DNA of 31,685 nucleotides, from NCBI GenBank assembly GCA_002427615.1, contig DIFH01000012.1, positions 18,641-50,325 of the forward strand, in the 5' to 3' direction. Source of the stretch: Paludibacter sp. UBA5753 (GTDB lineage Bacteria; Bacteroidota; Bacteroidia; Bacteroidales; Paludibacteraceae). Position numbers and translations under genes: made by a program. This document shows positions 7,744-15,961 of the stretch, piece after piece. The stretch's first letter is position 1. Every line of letters begins with the position of its first letter. The notes below the pieces were generated by a model that saw nothing but the letters and a program-made list of their open reading frames with translations, was not told the origin of the DNA and made no database searches.

Positions 7744-9273
7744 ATGAGTGTAGCAAAAAACTGTCCGGAAACGCCACGACAAAAGATGATAGGCATGATG
7801 TATCTGGTGTTAACGGCTATGTTGGCATTGAATGTATCAAGCGAAATATTGAACGGGTTCACTATGGTAGATAACAGTTTGCATTCTACCATTGAGTCGT
7901 CGGATATACGCAACAGTTTTCTGTACGAAGATTTTAATTATTTGTATAAGGAAAATCCTGCAAAAGTAGGAGAATGGCTCGAAAAGGCAAAACAAATAAA
8001 AAAGCAGTCTGACGATTTATTCCAATATATCGAAGATTTTAAAGTACAAATAGTAAAATTAGCAGATAGAGACGATGCCGACCCTAAAGCGAGAGAAATT
8101 CAGGCACGGGATAATTTGGATGTTGCAGGACAGTACGCTATTGTAGGAGGGAATGGCAAAGTCCTCAAACAAAAAATCAACGATTATTGTAATACTCTGG
8201 TTATGTATTCTGATAAAAATCCTCAGAAACAACAGATGTATCTTAATATTTTTTCTACCAATCCGGTAAAAAGTAAAGAATCAAAAGAGATGGTGCCTTG
8301 GGAAAACGCCATGTTTGAAATGATGCCCGTATCTGCGGTAGTTACAATCCTGACCAAGTATCAAAGCGATATTCGGTCTTCAGAATCTGAAATGATTCAG
8401 TATCTCAAGAACCAGACAGATGCATCTGATTTCAGGGTTAATAAAATTGAAGCGTTGGTTGTTCCTAATTCCAAATTTGTTTTTCGTGGAGAAAAATATA
8501 GTGCACGAATTGTTCTTTCGGCTGTCGATTCAACCAAAGTTCCACAGTATTTTGTAAACGGGAGACCACTTCAAAATGGTATTTATGAGTTTGTTGCCGG
8601 AGGAAAACTTGGCGCTTCAAAGTATACCGGCGAAATCAGGATACCCGGAAAAGATGGCAATCTGTTATCCTATAAGTTTGAATCCGATTACATGGTAGGT
8701 GAACCATCGGCTACTATTTCAAACGAGGATTTGAATGTTGTTTATAAAGGAATCGATAATAAATTCAGTGTTTCCGTTCCCGGTGTGGCTCCTGAAAATG
8801 TCAGAATCAGTGTTGAAGGAGGAAGTTCTGAAAACCAGGGGAAAGGTAAATATATTATTCGTCCTTCGCGGGATGGAGAAATAAGAATTGCAGTTTTCGG
8901 GAAAATAGATAAGAAAGAAATGAGCATGGGAAGCGGAATCTTCAGGGTAAAACGATTGCCAAAGCCATCGGTTTTTCTTTTGGATTCAAAAGGCAACGAA
9001 AATGAAGGTTCGATGACCATGGATCAGTTAAAAGGAGCGACCTTGATTGCAAGTTACGGTCAGGATGCTTTGGTGTCGGCTAAATTTTCTATCATATCTT
9101 TTACCATGATTGTCGAAGGATTAGCGCCTCTTTCGGTTTCGGGAACCAGACTTGATGTAGGTTTTCTTAATAGATTGTCGAAAGGGAAGAACTTGATTCT
9201 GAGCAATATTAAGGCGATTGGTCCCGATAAAAACGTACAATCTTTAGGAGCTATTGTTGTGAAATTGATTTAA
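7744..9273 (+). CDS. gldM: GldM/PorM, T9SS motor stalk protein
   Basis: A 509-residue single-pass inner-membrane protein. The N-terminus (CPETPRQKMIGMMYLVLTAM, then LALNVSSEILNGF) is the highly conserved cytoplasmic tip plus transmembrane helix of GldM. The periplasmic part has a helical domain (about 50-220) followed by Ig-like beta domains (about 220-509), ending VQSLGAIVVKLI. The dimeric stalk reaches across the periplasm to the GldK/GldN ring and couples GldL proton flow to transport. The start at 7744 fits the conserved N-terminus. It sits 48 nt after gldL and 27 nt before the gldN frame. Confidence 0.94.
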   Translation: MSVAKNCPETPRQKMIGMMYLVLTAMLALNVSSEILNGFTMVDNSLHSTIESSDIRNSFLYEDFNYLYKENPAKVGEWLEKAKQIKKQSDDLFQYIEDFKVQIVKLADRDDADPKAREIQARDNLDVAGQYAIVGGNGKVLKQKINDYCNTLVMYSDKNPQKQQMYLNIFSTNPVKSKESKEMVPWENAMFEMMPVSAVVTILTKYQSDIRSSESEMIQYLKNQTDASDFRVNKIEALVVPNSKFVFRGEKYSARIVLSAVDSTKVPQYFVNGRPLQNGIYEFVAGGKLGASKYTGEIRIPGKDGNLLSYKFESDYMVGEPSATISNEDLNVVYKGIDNKFSVSVPGVAPENVRISVEGGSSENQGKGKYIIRPSRDGEIRIAVFGKIDKKEMSMGSGIFRVKRLPKPSVFLLDSKGNENEGSMTMDQLKGATLIASYGQDALVSAKFSIISFTMIVEGLAPLSVSGTRLDVGFLNRLSKGKNLILSNIKAIGPDKNVQSLGAIVVKLI

Positions 9274-9300
9274 TTAACCATATATAGTAAATTTAATTAT

Positions 9301-10266
9301 ATGAATATAAATATGAAAACATATTGGGTTGCTTTATGTATTCTTTGTGTTTTGCCTATATGCAATAGGACTGTTGCACAACAGTCATTACCGTTTTTCG
9401 AAAGAAACGGGAATATTGCCATTCAAACCACACAAATGGATGCTTTAGCCGATACCATTGCTAAAGTGAATCATAGAGCTGATGATATTGTTTGGTCGCG
9501 TATTGTTTACAGGATAATTGATTTGCGTGATAAACAAAACAATCAACTGTATTTTCCCATTAAATCGAATGATAAGTATAAAAGTCTGTTCAGAACGATT
9601 TTGGATGCATCGGTGCAGGATACGCTCAATGCGTATGATAAAATTGACTTTGATATCCAGCCTAAATTCGATACTCCGATTCCCAAGGATAGTTTGAAAA
9701 ACAAATATGTAACCTGCGATTGGAATGTTTCGAATAATACGCCAAGAATCAGTAGTTTAATAGAAAAAGATCCGCTGACAAACCAAAACAAAATCAGTTC
9801 GTATTATTACGAGGATTATGCTTCGAAACAAATGAAGTTCATTATTCAGGAAATAGTTTTCTTCAATAAACATTATTCAAGATTGTATACTAAAATTATT
9901 GGTATAGCTCCGGTTTATGTTTATAACGAAACGAATGTTACCAATGCGAATATGACGGGTTTAAAACGCTCCGAAGAGTCCGCCTGGAACTTTTTACAAA
10001 GTTCTGTAACTTGCTGGTATTTGTTCGATGAGTTACGTCCCTATTTAGCTAAACAATACATGATTCCTAATGGGAACGACGCTCAACGTATGACTTTTGA
10101 TGAGTTTTTTGCACAAAGATTATATTCGAGTTATTTATTGGGCGATAGCAATATGTTTAACAGAATGTTACTGCAAGCGTATAATGAACCTGAACAAATT
10201 CTGAAAGAGCAAAAACGAATTGAAACTGAATTACTGAACGTCGAACAAGACCTCTGGGAATACTAA
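9301..10266 (+). CDS. gldN: GldN/PorN, T9SS ring component
   Basis: A 321-residue periplasmic protein with a signal peptide (WVALCILCVLPICNRTVAQQ). The mature part carries GldN-family features: VWSRIVYRIIDLRDKQNNQL near the start, a middle segment YVYNETNVTNANMTGLKRSE, and a C-terminal TFDEFFAQRLYSSYLLGDSN. GldN binds GldK to form the large periplasmic ring. Two in-frame ATGs (9301 and 9313) are possible starts; both keep the signal peptide, and 9313 (MKTYW) is equally plausible. It is the last gene of the operon and is followed by a strong terminator. Confidence 0.92.
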   Translation: MNINMKTYWVALCILCVLPICNRTVAQQSLPFFERNGNIAIQTTQMDALADTIAKVNHRADDIVWSRIVYRIIDLRDKQNNQLYFPIKSNDKYKSLFRTILDASVQDTLNAYDKIDFDIQPKFDTPIPKDSLKNKYVTCDWNVSNNTPRISSLIEKDPLTNQNKISSYYYEDYASKQMKFIIQEIVFFNKHYSRLYTKIIGIAPVYVYNETNVTNANMTGLKRSEESAWNFLQSSVTCWYLFDELRPYLAKQYMIPNGNDAQRMTFDEFFAQRLYSSYLLGDSNMFNRMLLQAYNEPEQILKEQKRIETELLNVEQDLWEY

Positions 10267-10294
10267 TAAATAAAAGGTTATAAAAGGTTCTTTG

Positions 10295-10343
10295 CAGGAT
10301 AAAATCAATATACATATTTTTGGTTTTATCCTGTTCCTTTTTT
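10295..10343 (+). terminator. Rho-independent terminator of the T9SS operon
   Basis: CAGGATAAAA (10295-10304) pairs perfectly with TTTTATCCTG (10324-10333). It is followed by TTCCTTTTTT. It lies 28 nt after the gldN stop and closes the porP-gldKLMN unit. Confidence 0.8.
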
Positions 10344-10606
10344 AACTTGGTTGTAAATCTGCTCTGTCAGATTATTTTAATTGCAGGCTTTGAAAGTATG
10401 AAAGTCAGGAATATATCGAAATGGAAACTTGCAATTTCGCCCGTTCTACTTTGTCAAAGTAAAACAAAATTGATAGTCATTATTGAAGGATATCCGGTCA
10501 GGTTCTAAATCCTGGCTTGTATTTATATTTTTACGGAGAATAACTTTCCATTCGTTTCAATTGTTATTATTAATATGTTTTTAAATATTTGTTGTCCCAT
10601 AAATAT
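10344..10606 (+). other. Non-coding spacer with a short palindrome
   Basis: No credible gene. A 62-codon open frame across 10320-10508 starts at a TTG inside the terminator and resembles nothing. The one structured element is the 15-base palindrome TACTTTGTCAAAGTA at 10447-10461, about 145 nt before the response-regulator start. It could be an operator, but nothing confirms it. No clean TAnnTTTG box was found. Confidence 0.4.
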
Positions 10607-11260
10607 ATGAATAATATAATTCTTGCCGATAATCAGGATATAACAAAATTAGGATGGATGTACTTGATAGGTCAGTTGGCTGAATCGAAAAAGTTAAACG
10701 AAGTTTCAGAGAAAAAGGATCTGATAAACCTGCTTTTGTCGGATTCTGATGCGTTGGTCATTCTCGATTATACCCTGTTTGATTTTGAAAGTATAAACGA
10801 GTTGATCATTTTGCAGACGCGTTTCCCTGACACCTCCTGGCTCTTGTTTTCCGAGGAATTAAGCGATGATTTTCTCCGTAATTTGCTCTATAATACGCAT
10901 TCGTTCAGCGTGCTTTTGAAGGATGATACAATAGATGAAATCCGCACAGGGTTTAAAGAAGCATTAAAGGGAACCCGATACATTTGCAACCATGTAAGTA
11001 ACGTGTTACTCGATAATTCGAAAAAATCTTTGGCGCGTTCGCCCGGACAAATTCTGACTGTTACCGAACAAGAGATTTTGAAAGAAATGGCATTGGGGAA
11101 AACAACCAAAGAAATTGCGCTTAAACGTTATGTGAGTGTTCATACCATAATGACCCACCGAAAAAATATATTTCGAAAAATAGAAGTAAATAATATCCAC
11201 GAAGCAACCAAATATGCCATGCGTGCAGGCATTGTTGATTTGGCGGAATATTATATATGA
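10607..11260 (+). CDS. NarL/LuxR-type response regulator
   Basis: About 217 residues from ATG 10607 (an upstream TTG at 10589 is in frame but adds nothing). Residues 1-115 are a receiver domain with a near-complete phosphorylation site: acidic D8 (IILADNQD), phosphoacceptor D54 (LVILDYTLFD), S82 and K105 (SVLLKDDT). Residues about 150-217 are a GerE/LuxR helix-turn-helix (LTVTEQEILKEMALGKTTKE, then ALKRYVSVHTIMTHRKNIFR). It should bind DNA when phosphorylated. No histidine kinase lies beside it. It follows the T9SS operon on the same strand but after a terminator, so control of T9SS genes is only a guess. Confidence 0.88.
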   Translation: MNNIILADNQDITKLGWMYLIGQLAESKKLNEVSEKKDLINLLLSDSDALVILDYTLFDFESINELIILQTRFPDTSWLLFSEELSDDFLRNLLYNTHSFSVLLKDDTIDEIRTGFKEALKGTRYICNHVSNVLLDNSKKSLARSPGQILTVTEQEILKEMALGKTTKEIALKRYVSVHTIMTHRKNIFRKIEVNNIHEATKYAMRAGIVDLAEYYI

Positions 11261-11265
11261 TTTGG

Positions 11266-11282
11266 CGTTTTCTTATCAAACA
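11266..11282 (+). repeat. 17-bp repeat copy upstream of mntH
   Basis: CGTTTTCTTATCAAACA here is identical to bases 12893-12909 downstream of the transporter gene, so the two copies bracket mntH as direct repeats. A diverged inverted relative lies at 12789-12804. Confidence 0.6.
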
Positions 11283-11388
11283 CAATTTACAGAAAGCATT
11301 TCACTTTATTATTAATCTGCTTGGCATGGTTTACAAAAACGTGCCGGCGTTGTGGATATAACATTATCATTGATAAAAATTAATAGCT

Positions 11389-12651
11389 GTGTTTAAACTT
11401 TTCAAAAATATAGACCGTAAAAATTATCGTCCTCAATACGGTGGTCTGGATATTTTTAAATTCATCGGTCCTGGTCTGTTGGTTACCGTCGGATTTATCG
11501 ATCCCGGAAACTGGGCATCAAATCTGGCTGCGGGAGCCGATTACGGGTATGCCTTGCTTTGGATGGTAACTTTATCCACGATCATGTTAATATTGCTTCA
11601 GCACAATGTTGCTCACCTGGGTATTGCCACAGGCCTTTGTCTTTCGGAGGCTACGGCAATTTACCTGAAACCTGGTTTTTCCAAAATGTTGCTTTCTTCG
11701 GCCATGTTAGCTTCGGTTTCCACTTCGTTGGCCGAAATACTTGGAGGCGGTATAGCTCTCAACATGTTGTTTGGAATTCCGATTCGGGTTGCATCCTTGT
11801 TGGTTACTATCTTTGTGGCGATTATGTTGCTTTCCAATTCCTACAAAATCATTGAAAAATGGATTATTGCCTTTGTGTCGGTTATCGGATTATCGTTTTT
11901 GTATGAACTTTCGTTGGTTCATATTGATTGGAATTCGGCCATGGTGGGCTGGGTTACACCCAGTTTTCCGAAAGGTTCCATGATTGTTATCATGAGTGTG
12001 TTGGGAGCGGTTGTTATGCCTCACAACTTGTTCCTACATTCCGAAATCATTCAAAGCCGGCAATGGAATCTGGAAAATGAAAAAGTTATTAAAAAGCAAT
12101 TAAGATTTGAATTTCTGGATACTTTATTCTCTATGCTTATTGGCTGGGCCATAAACAGCGCCATGATTTTGTTGGCTGCTGCTACTTTTTTCCAAACGAA
12201 AACTCCTGTGACTGAGCTTCAGCAAGCCAATCATTTATTGTCCCCTTTGTTGGGTAATAACGCTGCGGTTGTTTTTGCGGTTGCTTTGCTATTTTCGGGC
12301 GTTGCATCAACTATTACGTCCGGTATGGCTGCCGGAACTATTTTTGCCGGAATGTATAAGGAACCTTACGACATTAAAGATAATCACTCCCGTTTGGGAG
12401 TTGCCATTTCACTCGTACTGGCGTTGATAATAATTTTTCTTATTTCCAATCCGTTTCAGGGGCTTATTATCTCTCAGATGGTGTTAAGCATTCAGTTACC
12501 GTTTACCATTTTCCTTCAGGTTCACTTAACGTCGTCGGAAAAAGTGATGGGGAAATACAAGAATACCAGGGTATCCAAAATTTTGCTTTATTCACTCGGT
12601 ATCATCGTAGCCGTACTGAATATCGGTTTATTTATCAGTTTTTTCCAATAG
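11389..12651 (+). CDS. mntH: Nramp-family divalent metal transporter (MntH-like)
   Basis: A 420-residue inner-membrane transporter with about 11 hydrophobic helices. It should import Mn2+ or Fe2+ with protons. The helix-1 metal motif DPGN is at residues 38-41 (GFIDPGNWASNLAAG), and the helix-6 motif is A207-V-V-M210-P-H212-N213. Presence of the methionine M210 fits a transition-metal Nramp rather than the Mg2+-type relatives. The start is GTG 11389; the next in-frame Met is inside helix 2, so a GTG start is forced. It is flanked by a small direct repeat (11266 and 12893) and has no close operon partner. No obvious metal-regulator site was recognised. Confidence 0.9.
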   Translation: MFKLFKNIDRKNYRPQYGGLDIFKFIGPGLLVTVGFIDPGNWASNLAAGADYGYALLWMVTLSTIMLILLQHNVAHLGIATGLCLSEATAIYLKPGFSKMLLSSAMLASVSTSLAEILGGGIALNMLFGIPIRVASLLVTIFVAIMLLSNSYKIIEKWIIAFVSVIGLSFLYELSLVHIDWNSAMVGWVTPSFPKGSMIVIMSVLGAVVMPHNLFLHSEIIQSRQWNLENEKVIKKQLRFEFLDTLFSMLIGWAINSAMILLAAATFFQTKTPVTELQQANHLLSPLLGNNAAVVFAVALLFSGVASTITSGMAAGTIFAGMYKEPYDIKDNHSRLGVAISLVLALIIIFLISNPFQGLIISQMVLSIQLPFTIFLQVHLTSSEKVMGKYKNTRVSKILLYSLGIIVAVLNIGLFISFFQ

Positions 12652-13005
12652 ACATTATTTGAATTTATTACATGGTTGTTTTTCAACGATATTTATTTGT
12701 TTTTCCCGTTAAACAATCAAATATTTAACTTATATGATGTTTGGAATACAACAAGATAAAAAAGCTACCGGATGCAGTTTTTAAGTAGTGTTTGCAAGAA
12801 AACGCCAATCTCTGCGTTGCGCTCGCAGCAAAAACTACTCATTTACCAAAGTAAACTCCGTGTTTTCGCTGCTTCGTGCGCCTTGACCTTGACGTTTTCT
12901 TATCAAACATCGAGTTTTCTTTCTGACACTAAGTAGTTTTCGCTGCTTCGTGCGCCTTGACCTTTTTTTATCAAACACCGAGTTTTCTTTGTTACCAGAC
13001 TGTTT
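12652..13005. repeat. Gene-free spacer with diverged dispersed repeats
   Basis: This spacer separates the convergent mntH and DUF4301 genes and has no credible gene. It holds two direct copies of a 29-base unit (12862-12890 and 12936-12964, beginning GTTTTCGCTGCTTCGTGCGC). Each is followed by a variant of TATCAAACAYCGAGTTTTCTTT. An inverted, more diverged copy lies at 12789-12838 (TGTTTGCAAGAAAACG, then GCGTTGCGCTCGCAGC). The arrangement can fold into long imperfect hairpins. It resembles a short interspersed repeat family rather than an insertion sequence; no transposase is present. Confidence 0.6.
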
Positions 13006-14523
13006 TTATTGATGTTCGGGACGAAGCAAATCGTTTACCGTTTTTACCGGATTAAAGGTTTCGATCGGAACTTCCACGAAAACGGTATTCCAGTCGCTCA
13101 TGGCGCCGTTCCAGAGTCCTGGCAGTTCGAGCGCTTTCAGCGCTTTCCCGTTTTTTGATTTTGACGAAATAAATCCGGTGTTTTTGTCCACATATTTAAG
13201 TAAATCGAACTTTTCTCCCCGGTAATTTTTCACACCGCAAACTAAATCCACCGGATTGAAATGAGTGGAACGCATCATCTTTTCCTTTTCTACGGGATTT
13301 GACAAATCAATTTGAGAACTTTCGAGAATTTGGGTCGAAATAGTTCCATCTCGGTTTACCGTAAGAAAAGGGCCTCCCCCCGGTTCGCCTGTGTTTTTTA
13401 CCATGCCGCAAACCCGCATGGGGCGGTTCAGTTTTGTGTGGAGATATTGTTGTAATTCTGCCCTTGAAAGTTTATCGATGGAAGGATGAAAATTGTTAAG
13501 CTCTTTTTCGCAGAAAAAGGAGATTTCTCCGAGTTTCTCATCCGAAAGTTGTCCTTTTTCCAATTCGCGTAAATAACCGAAACTTTGCTTCTGAAGCTTC
13601 ACGAGCAAACCGGCAATTACTTTTTTATAAATAATAGTCGGATTTTTCATTGAATCGGGAACAACATTATCGATGTTTTTGATAAAAATTATGTCGGCAT
13701 CGAGGTCGTTCAGGTTTTCGATTAAAGCGCCGTGTCCGCCAGGACGGAAAACCAACTCGCCGTTTTCGCGAAAAGGCTCATTACTATCATTAACAGCCAC
13801 AGTATCGGTTGAAGGTTTCTGTTCGGAAAAATTTATCGAAAATTTAGTCTGAAGTTTCTGTTCGTAAGCAGGAATGGTGTCCTTTAAATGTTTTTCGAAC
13901 AAGCTTCGGTGTTCGTTCGATACGGTAAAGTGGATGTTTACTTCCTTGTTTATATTGGCTGCATACATAGCGCCTTCCACCAAATGTTCCTGCACGGGCG
14001 TCCGTTTTTCGGCAGGGTAGGAGTGGAAAAGCAACAAACCCTTGGGCAAAGCTCCGTAATTCAATCCCGATTTTAAAAGCAAATTTCCAACGACGGCTTT
14101 ATATTGTTTTTCCCTGATTAACTCGGGGATGTTTTTCCCGGTATTTGTTTTACAAACTTTATCCAGTTCATCAACGAAGGCAAATTGATTGATTTGGTCG
14201 AAAAACTTTTTTTCAGCCGGTTTTGCCGGTTCGTCCAAACTTCCTTCCAAAAACTCAAAAAGGTCTTTAAACATGCGGCTTGCCGCCCCCGAAGCAGGAA
14301 CAAACTTCAGGATTGTGGCGTCTGTTTTCAGAAAGTTATCCCATTCAATTAAATAGCGTTGAATATTTTCATTCACGATAAGCGTAATGCCATTTCCGGG
14401 TTCTGCGGCGCTTATTATTTCCTGAAAAGGAAAACCTGTTGCAAATGCGTGTAATTGTTCTTCAATTTTTTCAGGACTGATACCTTTTTTCTGAAGCAGT
14501 AGAATGTCGGATGCGCTTAACAT
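13006..14523 (-). CDS. DUF4301 family protein
   Basis: A 505-residue cytoplasmic protein without a signal peptide, matching the DUF4301 family of Bacteroidota by recall. The N-terminal part contains KFVPASGAASRMFKDLFEFL. The middle carries VFRPGGHGALIENLNDLDAD followed by IIFIKNIDNVVPDS, resembling the substrate loops of sugar-phosphate nucleotidyltransferases, and later PMRVCGMVKNTGEPGGGPFL. A nucleotidyltransferase-like role is therefore possible, but function is not established. It is convergent with mntH and has a perfect -7 box on its own strand 41 nt upstream. GC content is clearly higher than in the genes after 15.9 kb, so it belongs to the core-like part of the window. Confidence 0.85.
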   Translation of the reverse strand: MLSASDILLLQKKGISPEKIEEQLHAFATGFPFQEIISAAEPGNGITLIVNENIQRYLIEWDNFLKTDATILKFVPASGAASRMFKDLFEFLEGSLDEPAKPAEKKFFDQINQFAFVDELDKVCKTNTGKNIPELIREKQYKAVVGNLLLKSGLNYGALPKGLLLFHSYPAEKRTPVQEHLVEGAMYAANINKEVNIHFTVSNEHRSLFEKHLKDTIPAYEQKLQTKFSINFSEQKPSTDTVAVNDSNEPFRENGELVFRPGGHGALIENLNDLDADIIFIKNIDNVVPDSMKNPTIIYKKVIAGLLVKLQKQSFGYLRELEKGQLSDEKLGEISFFCEKELNNFHPSIDKLSRAELQQYLHTKLNRPMRVCGMVKNTGEPGGGPFLTVNRDGTISTQILESSQIDLSNPVEKEKMMRSTHFNPVDLVCGVKNYRGEKFDLLKYVDKNTGFISSKSKNGKALKALELPGLWNGAMSDWNTVFVEVPIETFNPVKTVNDLLRPEHQ

Positions 14524-14563
14524 AAATATTTGATGTTTTTAAGGGTGATACAAAGTGTTATTG

Positions 14564-14571
14564 CAAAGATA
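14564..14571 (-). promoter_or_regulatory. Bacteroidota -7 box (TATCTTTG, minus strand)
   Basis: CAAAGATA on the plus strand reads TATCTTTG on the minus strand, a perfect TAnnTTTG. It lies about 41 nt before the DUF4301 start codon (14523-14521), giving a plausible short leader. Confidence 0.55.
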
Positions 14572-14627
14572 AATATTTTATTATAATTCTCCGAATTTTA
14601 AAGCATTTTGTCTTTTCCGCCAAATAG

Positions 14628-15176
14628 GCGCTTAACTTACCCCCTGCTGCCGCACGATTGCATCGTGTGGCAATAACTTTATATCAAGAGCTATCCGGGC
14701 AATTGAGCAAAGGCAAAGAAAAAACAGAACAAGACAAGGAAATACTCATAAAATTGGATGTACTAAAACATTGCCGTTACCGACTGACACAATCACCTGA
14801 TAAATGGAGCGAAGCAGGAATTGATATTATGTATCAAGTATTTGAAAATAACAATGAGTTAAGTGAAGCATACGATTTGTCACAGAAATTTAAAAAATGG
14901 TACGATATATCAAATCATATAAAATCAAAATCTATTATCATTCAAGAATTACATCAATGGTATTTGGAGGTGAAAAAAAGTGGATTTGATGAATTTACCT
15001 CAGTGGTAAAAATGATAAGAAAACACGAATATGAAATTATTAACTTCTTTGAATGCAAACAAACCAATGCAAAGGCTGAAAGATTGAACGGGAAAATAAA
15101 CAGATTTATTTCTAATAATTACGGAGTCAAAGACAAAGACTTTGCACTATACAGAATCGCTAAGTATTTTTCATAG
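14628..15176 (+). pseudogene. C-terminal remnant of an ISL3-like (ISAon1-type) transposase
   Basis: An open frame from 14628 (after an in-frame TAG) to the stop at 15176. It lacks a proper start: the only initiator is a TTG at 14658 in the middle of homologous sequence (HRVAITLYQELSGQLSKGKE). The C-terminal block TNAKAERLNGKINRFISNN, then YGVKDKDFALYRIAKYF, matches the end of ISL3-like DDE transposases, with the last catalytic Glu in NAKAERLNGKI. The N-terminal half with the first catalytic aspartates is missing, so the product cannot be active. It marks an old insertion at the boundary between the core-like left part and the carbohydrate cluster. The exact IS family is inferred from motif memory. 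Confidence 0.75.
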
Positions 15177-15217
15177 CACCTCAAAAAAAGAAATAACCGA
15201 AAATTTATTTAAAATGA

Positions 15218-15236
15218 CACAGTTTGCAAAACTGTG
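15218..15236. repeat. Inverted repeat (CACAGTTT-GCA-AAACTGTG)
   Basis: A perfect 8-bp stem with a 3-base loop, 42 nt after the transposase remnant. A second short hairpin, TGCCTG...CAGGCA, follows at about 15250-15270. They may be relics of the element's end, but no matching partner terminus was found on the other side. Confidence 0.45.
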
Positions 15237-15327
15237 ATATCTGTGGATTCTGCCTGGAGCTGCAGGCAATGAACTTACAGGCGAAGTATGACCGCTTTCG
15301 CTGATCATAAGATTTAGCTAGACGTTA

Positions 15328-15486
15328 TTACCAAGCAATTAATTCCTTGGCAATTATGTCGCGGAGTTTTAGTGAAACTTTTTCATTATCAGCGGATTTT
15401 TTCCATTGACTAAGTGTGTAGTATTTCTCTTTTATTATATTTTCAGCTTTTTGGGGTTTAATGGTTTTTTCAACATTCAAAAAATC
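15328..15486 (-). pseudogene. Orphan C-terminal coding remnant, minus strand
   Basis: Read on the minus strand, 52 codons are open from just after a TAA (plus-strand 15487-15489) to the TAA at 15330-15328. The translation contains KPQKAENIIKEKYYTLSQWK and ends SLKLRDIIAKELIAW, a sensible, charged, coding-like sequence. There is no start codon in a reasonable place, so it looks like the tail of a lost gene. I do not recognise the family. Together with the transposase fragment it marks a decayed stretch. Confidence 0.4.
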
Positions 15487-15489
15487 TTA

Positions 15490-15702
15490 TTTTGTAATTT
15501 CTTTTCATTTATTGTTCAAGCATAATGCGTGTGGTCTTATCCATCTATTGTCCATACTAGACAAAGGTCAGAAAGAATGTATGACACATGAATAAGTTAT
15601 ACATTCTTTCCATTTTAAGAACACTTAGAAACAATCACAAAGAAATGACAATAAGTGTACCTTTTATAATTTTTTGTACACTAGTTGTTGTTTAAACTAC
15701 TT
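15490..15702. other. Gene-free stretch with two clean inverted repeats
   Basis: No gene is supported here. GAAAGAATGTAT (15571-15582) pairs perfectly with ATACATTCTTTC (15599-15610), a 12-bp stem with a 16-base loop. AGTGTAC (15654-15660) pairs with GTACACT (15676-15682) just upstream of a -7 box. The second lies where an activator would bind the promoter of the carbohydrate cluster; this placement is the only evidence for an operator role. Confidence 0.45.
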
Positions 15703-15710
15703 TATTTTTG
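15703..15710 (+). promoter_or_regulatory. Bacteroidota -7 box (TATTTTTG) of the carbohydrate cluster
   Basis: A perfect TAnnTTTG box about 250 nt before ATG 15962. It is the only good -7 box in this stretch. If real, it drives a long structured leader and the downstream cargo gene. Confidence 0.45.
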
Positions 15711-15717
15711 TTGCTGT

Positions 15718-15961
15718 TATTATTATATTAACTCAAACACTATGGATTAGAAATCCATAGGTTGGAAAAGCGAATGAAATTCGCATAAGATTCGACTAAA
15801 AGCCGATTGGAGAAGCTTAATCATATACTTTTTGATAACTATATACTTGTTATCCAGACCTTTTCAATAGCAAAGTCAAATTGAGATTTATAAAAACTAA
15901 AGTCTTGCACTGAAAGTGCATAGATTTAACTAGCGAACTTAGAAATTAAAATTTAATCAAC
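15718..15961 (+). ncRNA. Candidate structured 5' leader with serial tri-loop hairpins
   Basis: Five short stems follow one another: CTATGGATT-AGA-AATCCATAG (15740-15760), GCGAAT-GAA-ATTCGC (15770-15784), TCGACT-AAA-AGCCGA with one mismatch (15792-15806), GATAAC...GTTATC (15834-15854) and TGCACT-GAA-AGTGCA (15906-15920). Four have three-base purine loops. GTTGGAAAAGC (from 15762) and ATTGGAGAAGC (from 15806) repeat imperfectly between them. Such density is unlikely by chance in AT-rich spacer. I cannot match it to a known riboswitch or RNA family; it could be a regulatory leader or a processed small RNA. Confidence 0.45.

Noticed and set aside
10320..10508. 62-codon plus-strand open frame after gldN
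   Set aside because: It begins at a TTG inside the operon terminator, has no family resemblance and no promoter or ribosome site; spacer sequence.
12781..13000. CRISPR array
   Set aside because: Only two direct copies of a 29-base unit with a short, unequal gap plus an inverted relative; no regular spacers and no cas genes.
14628..15270. Intact insertion sequence
   Set aside because: The transposase lacks its N-terminal half and no matching terminal inverted repeats or target duplications were found.
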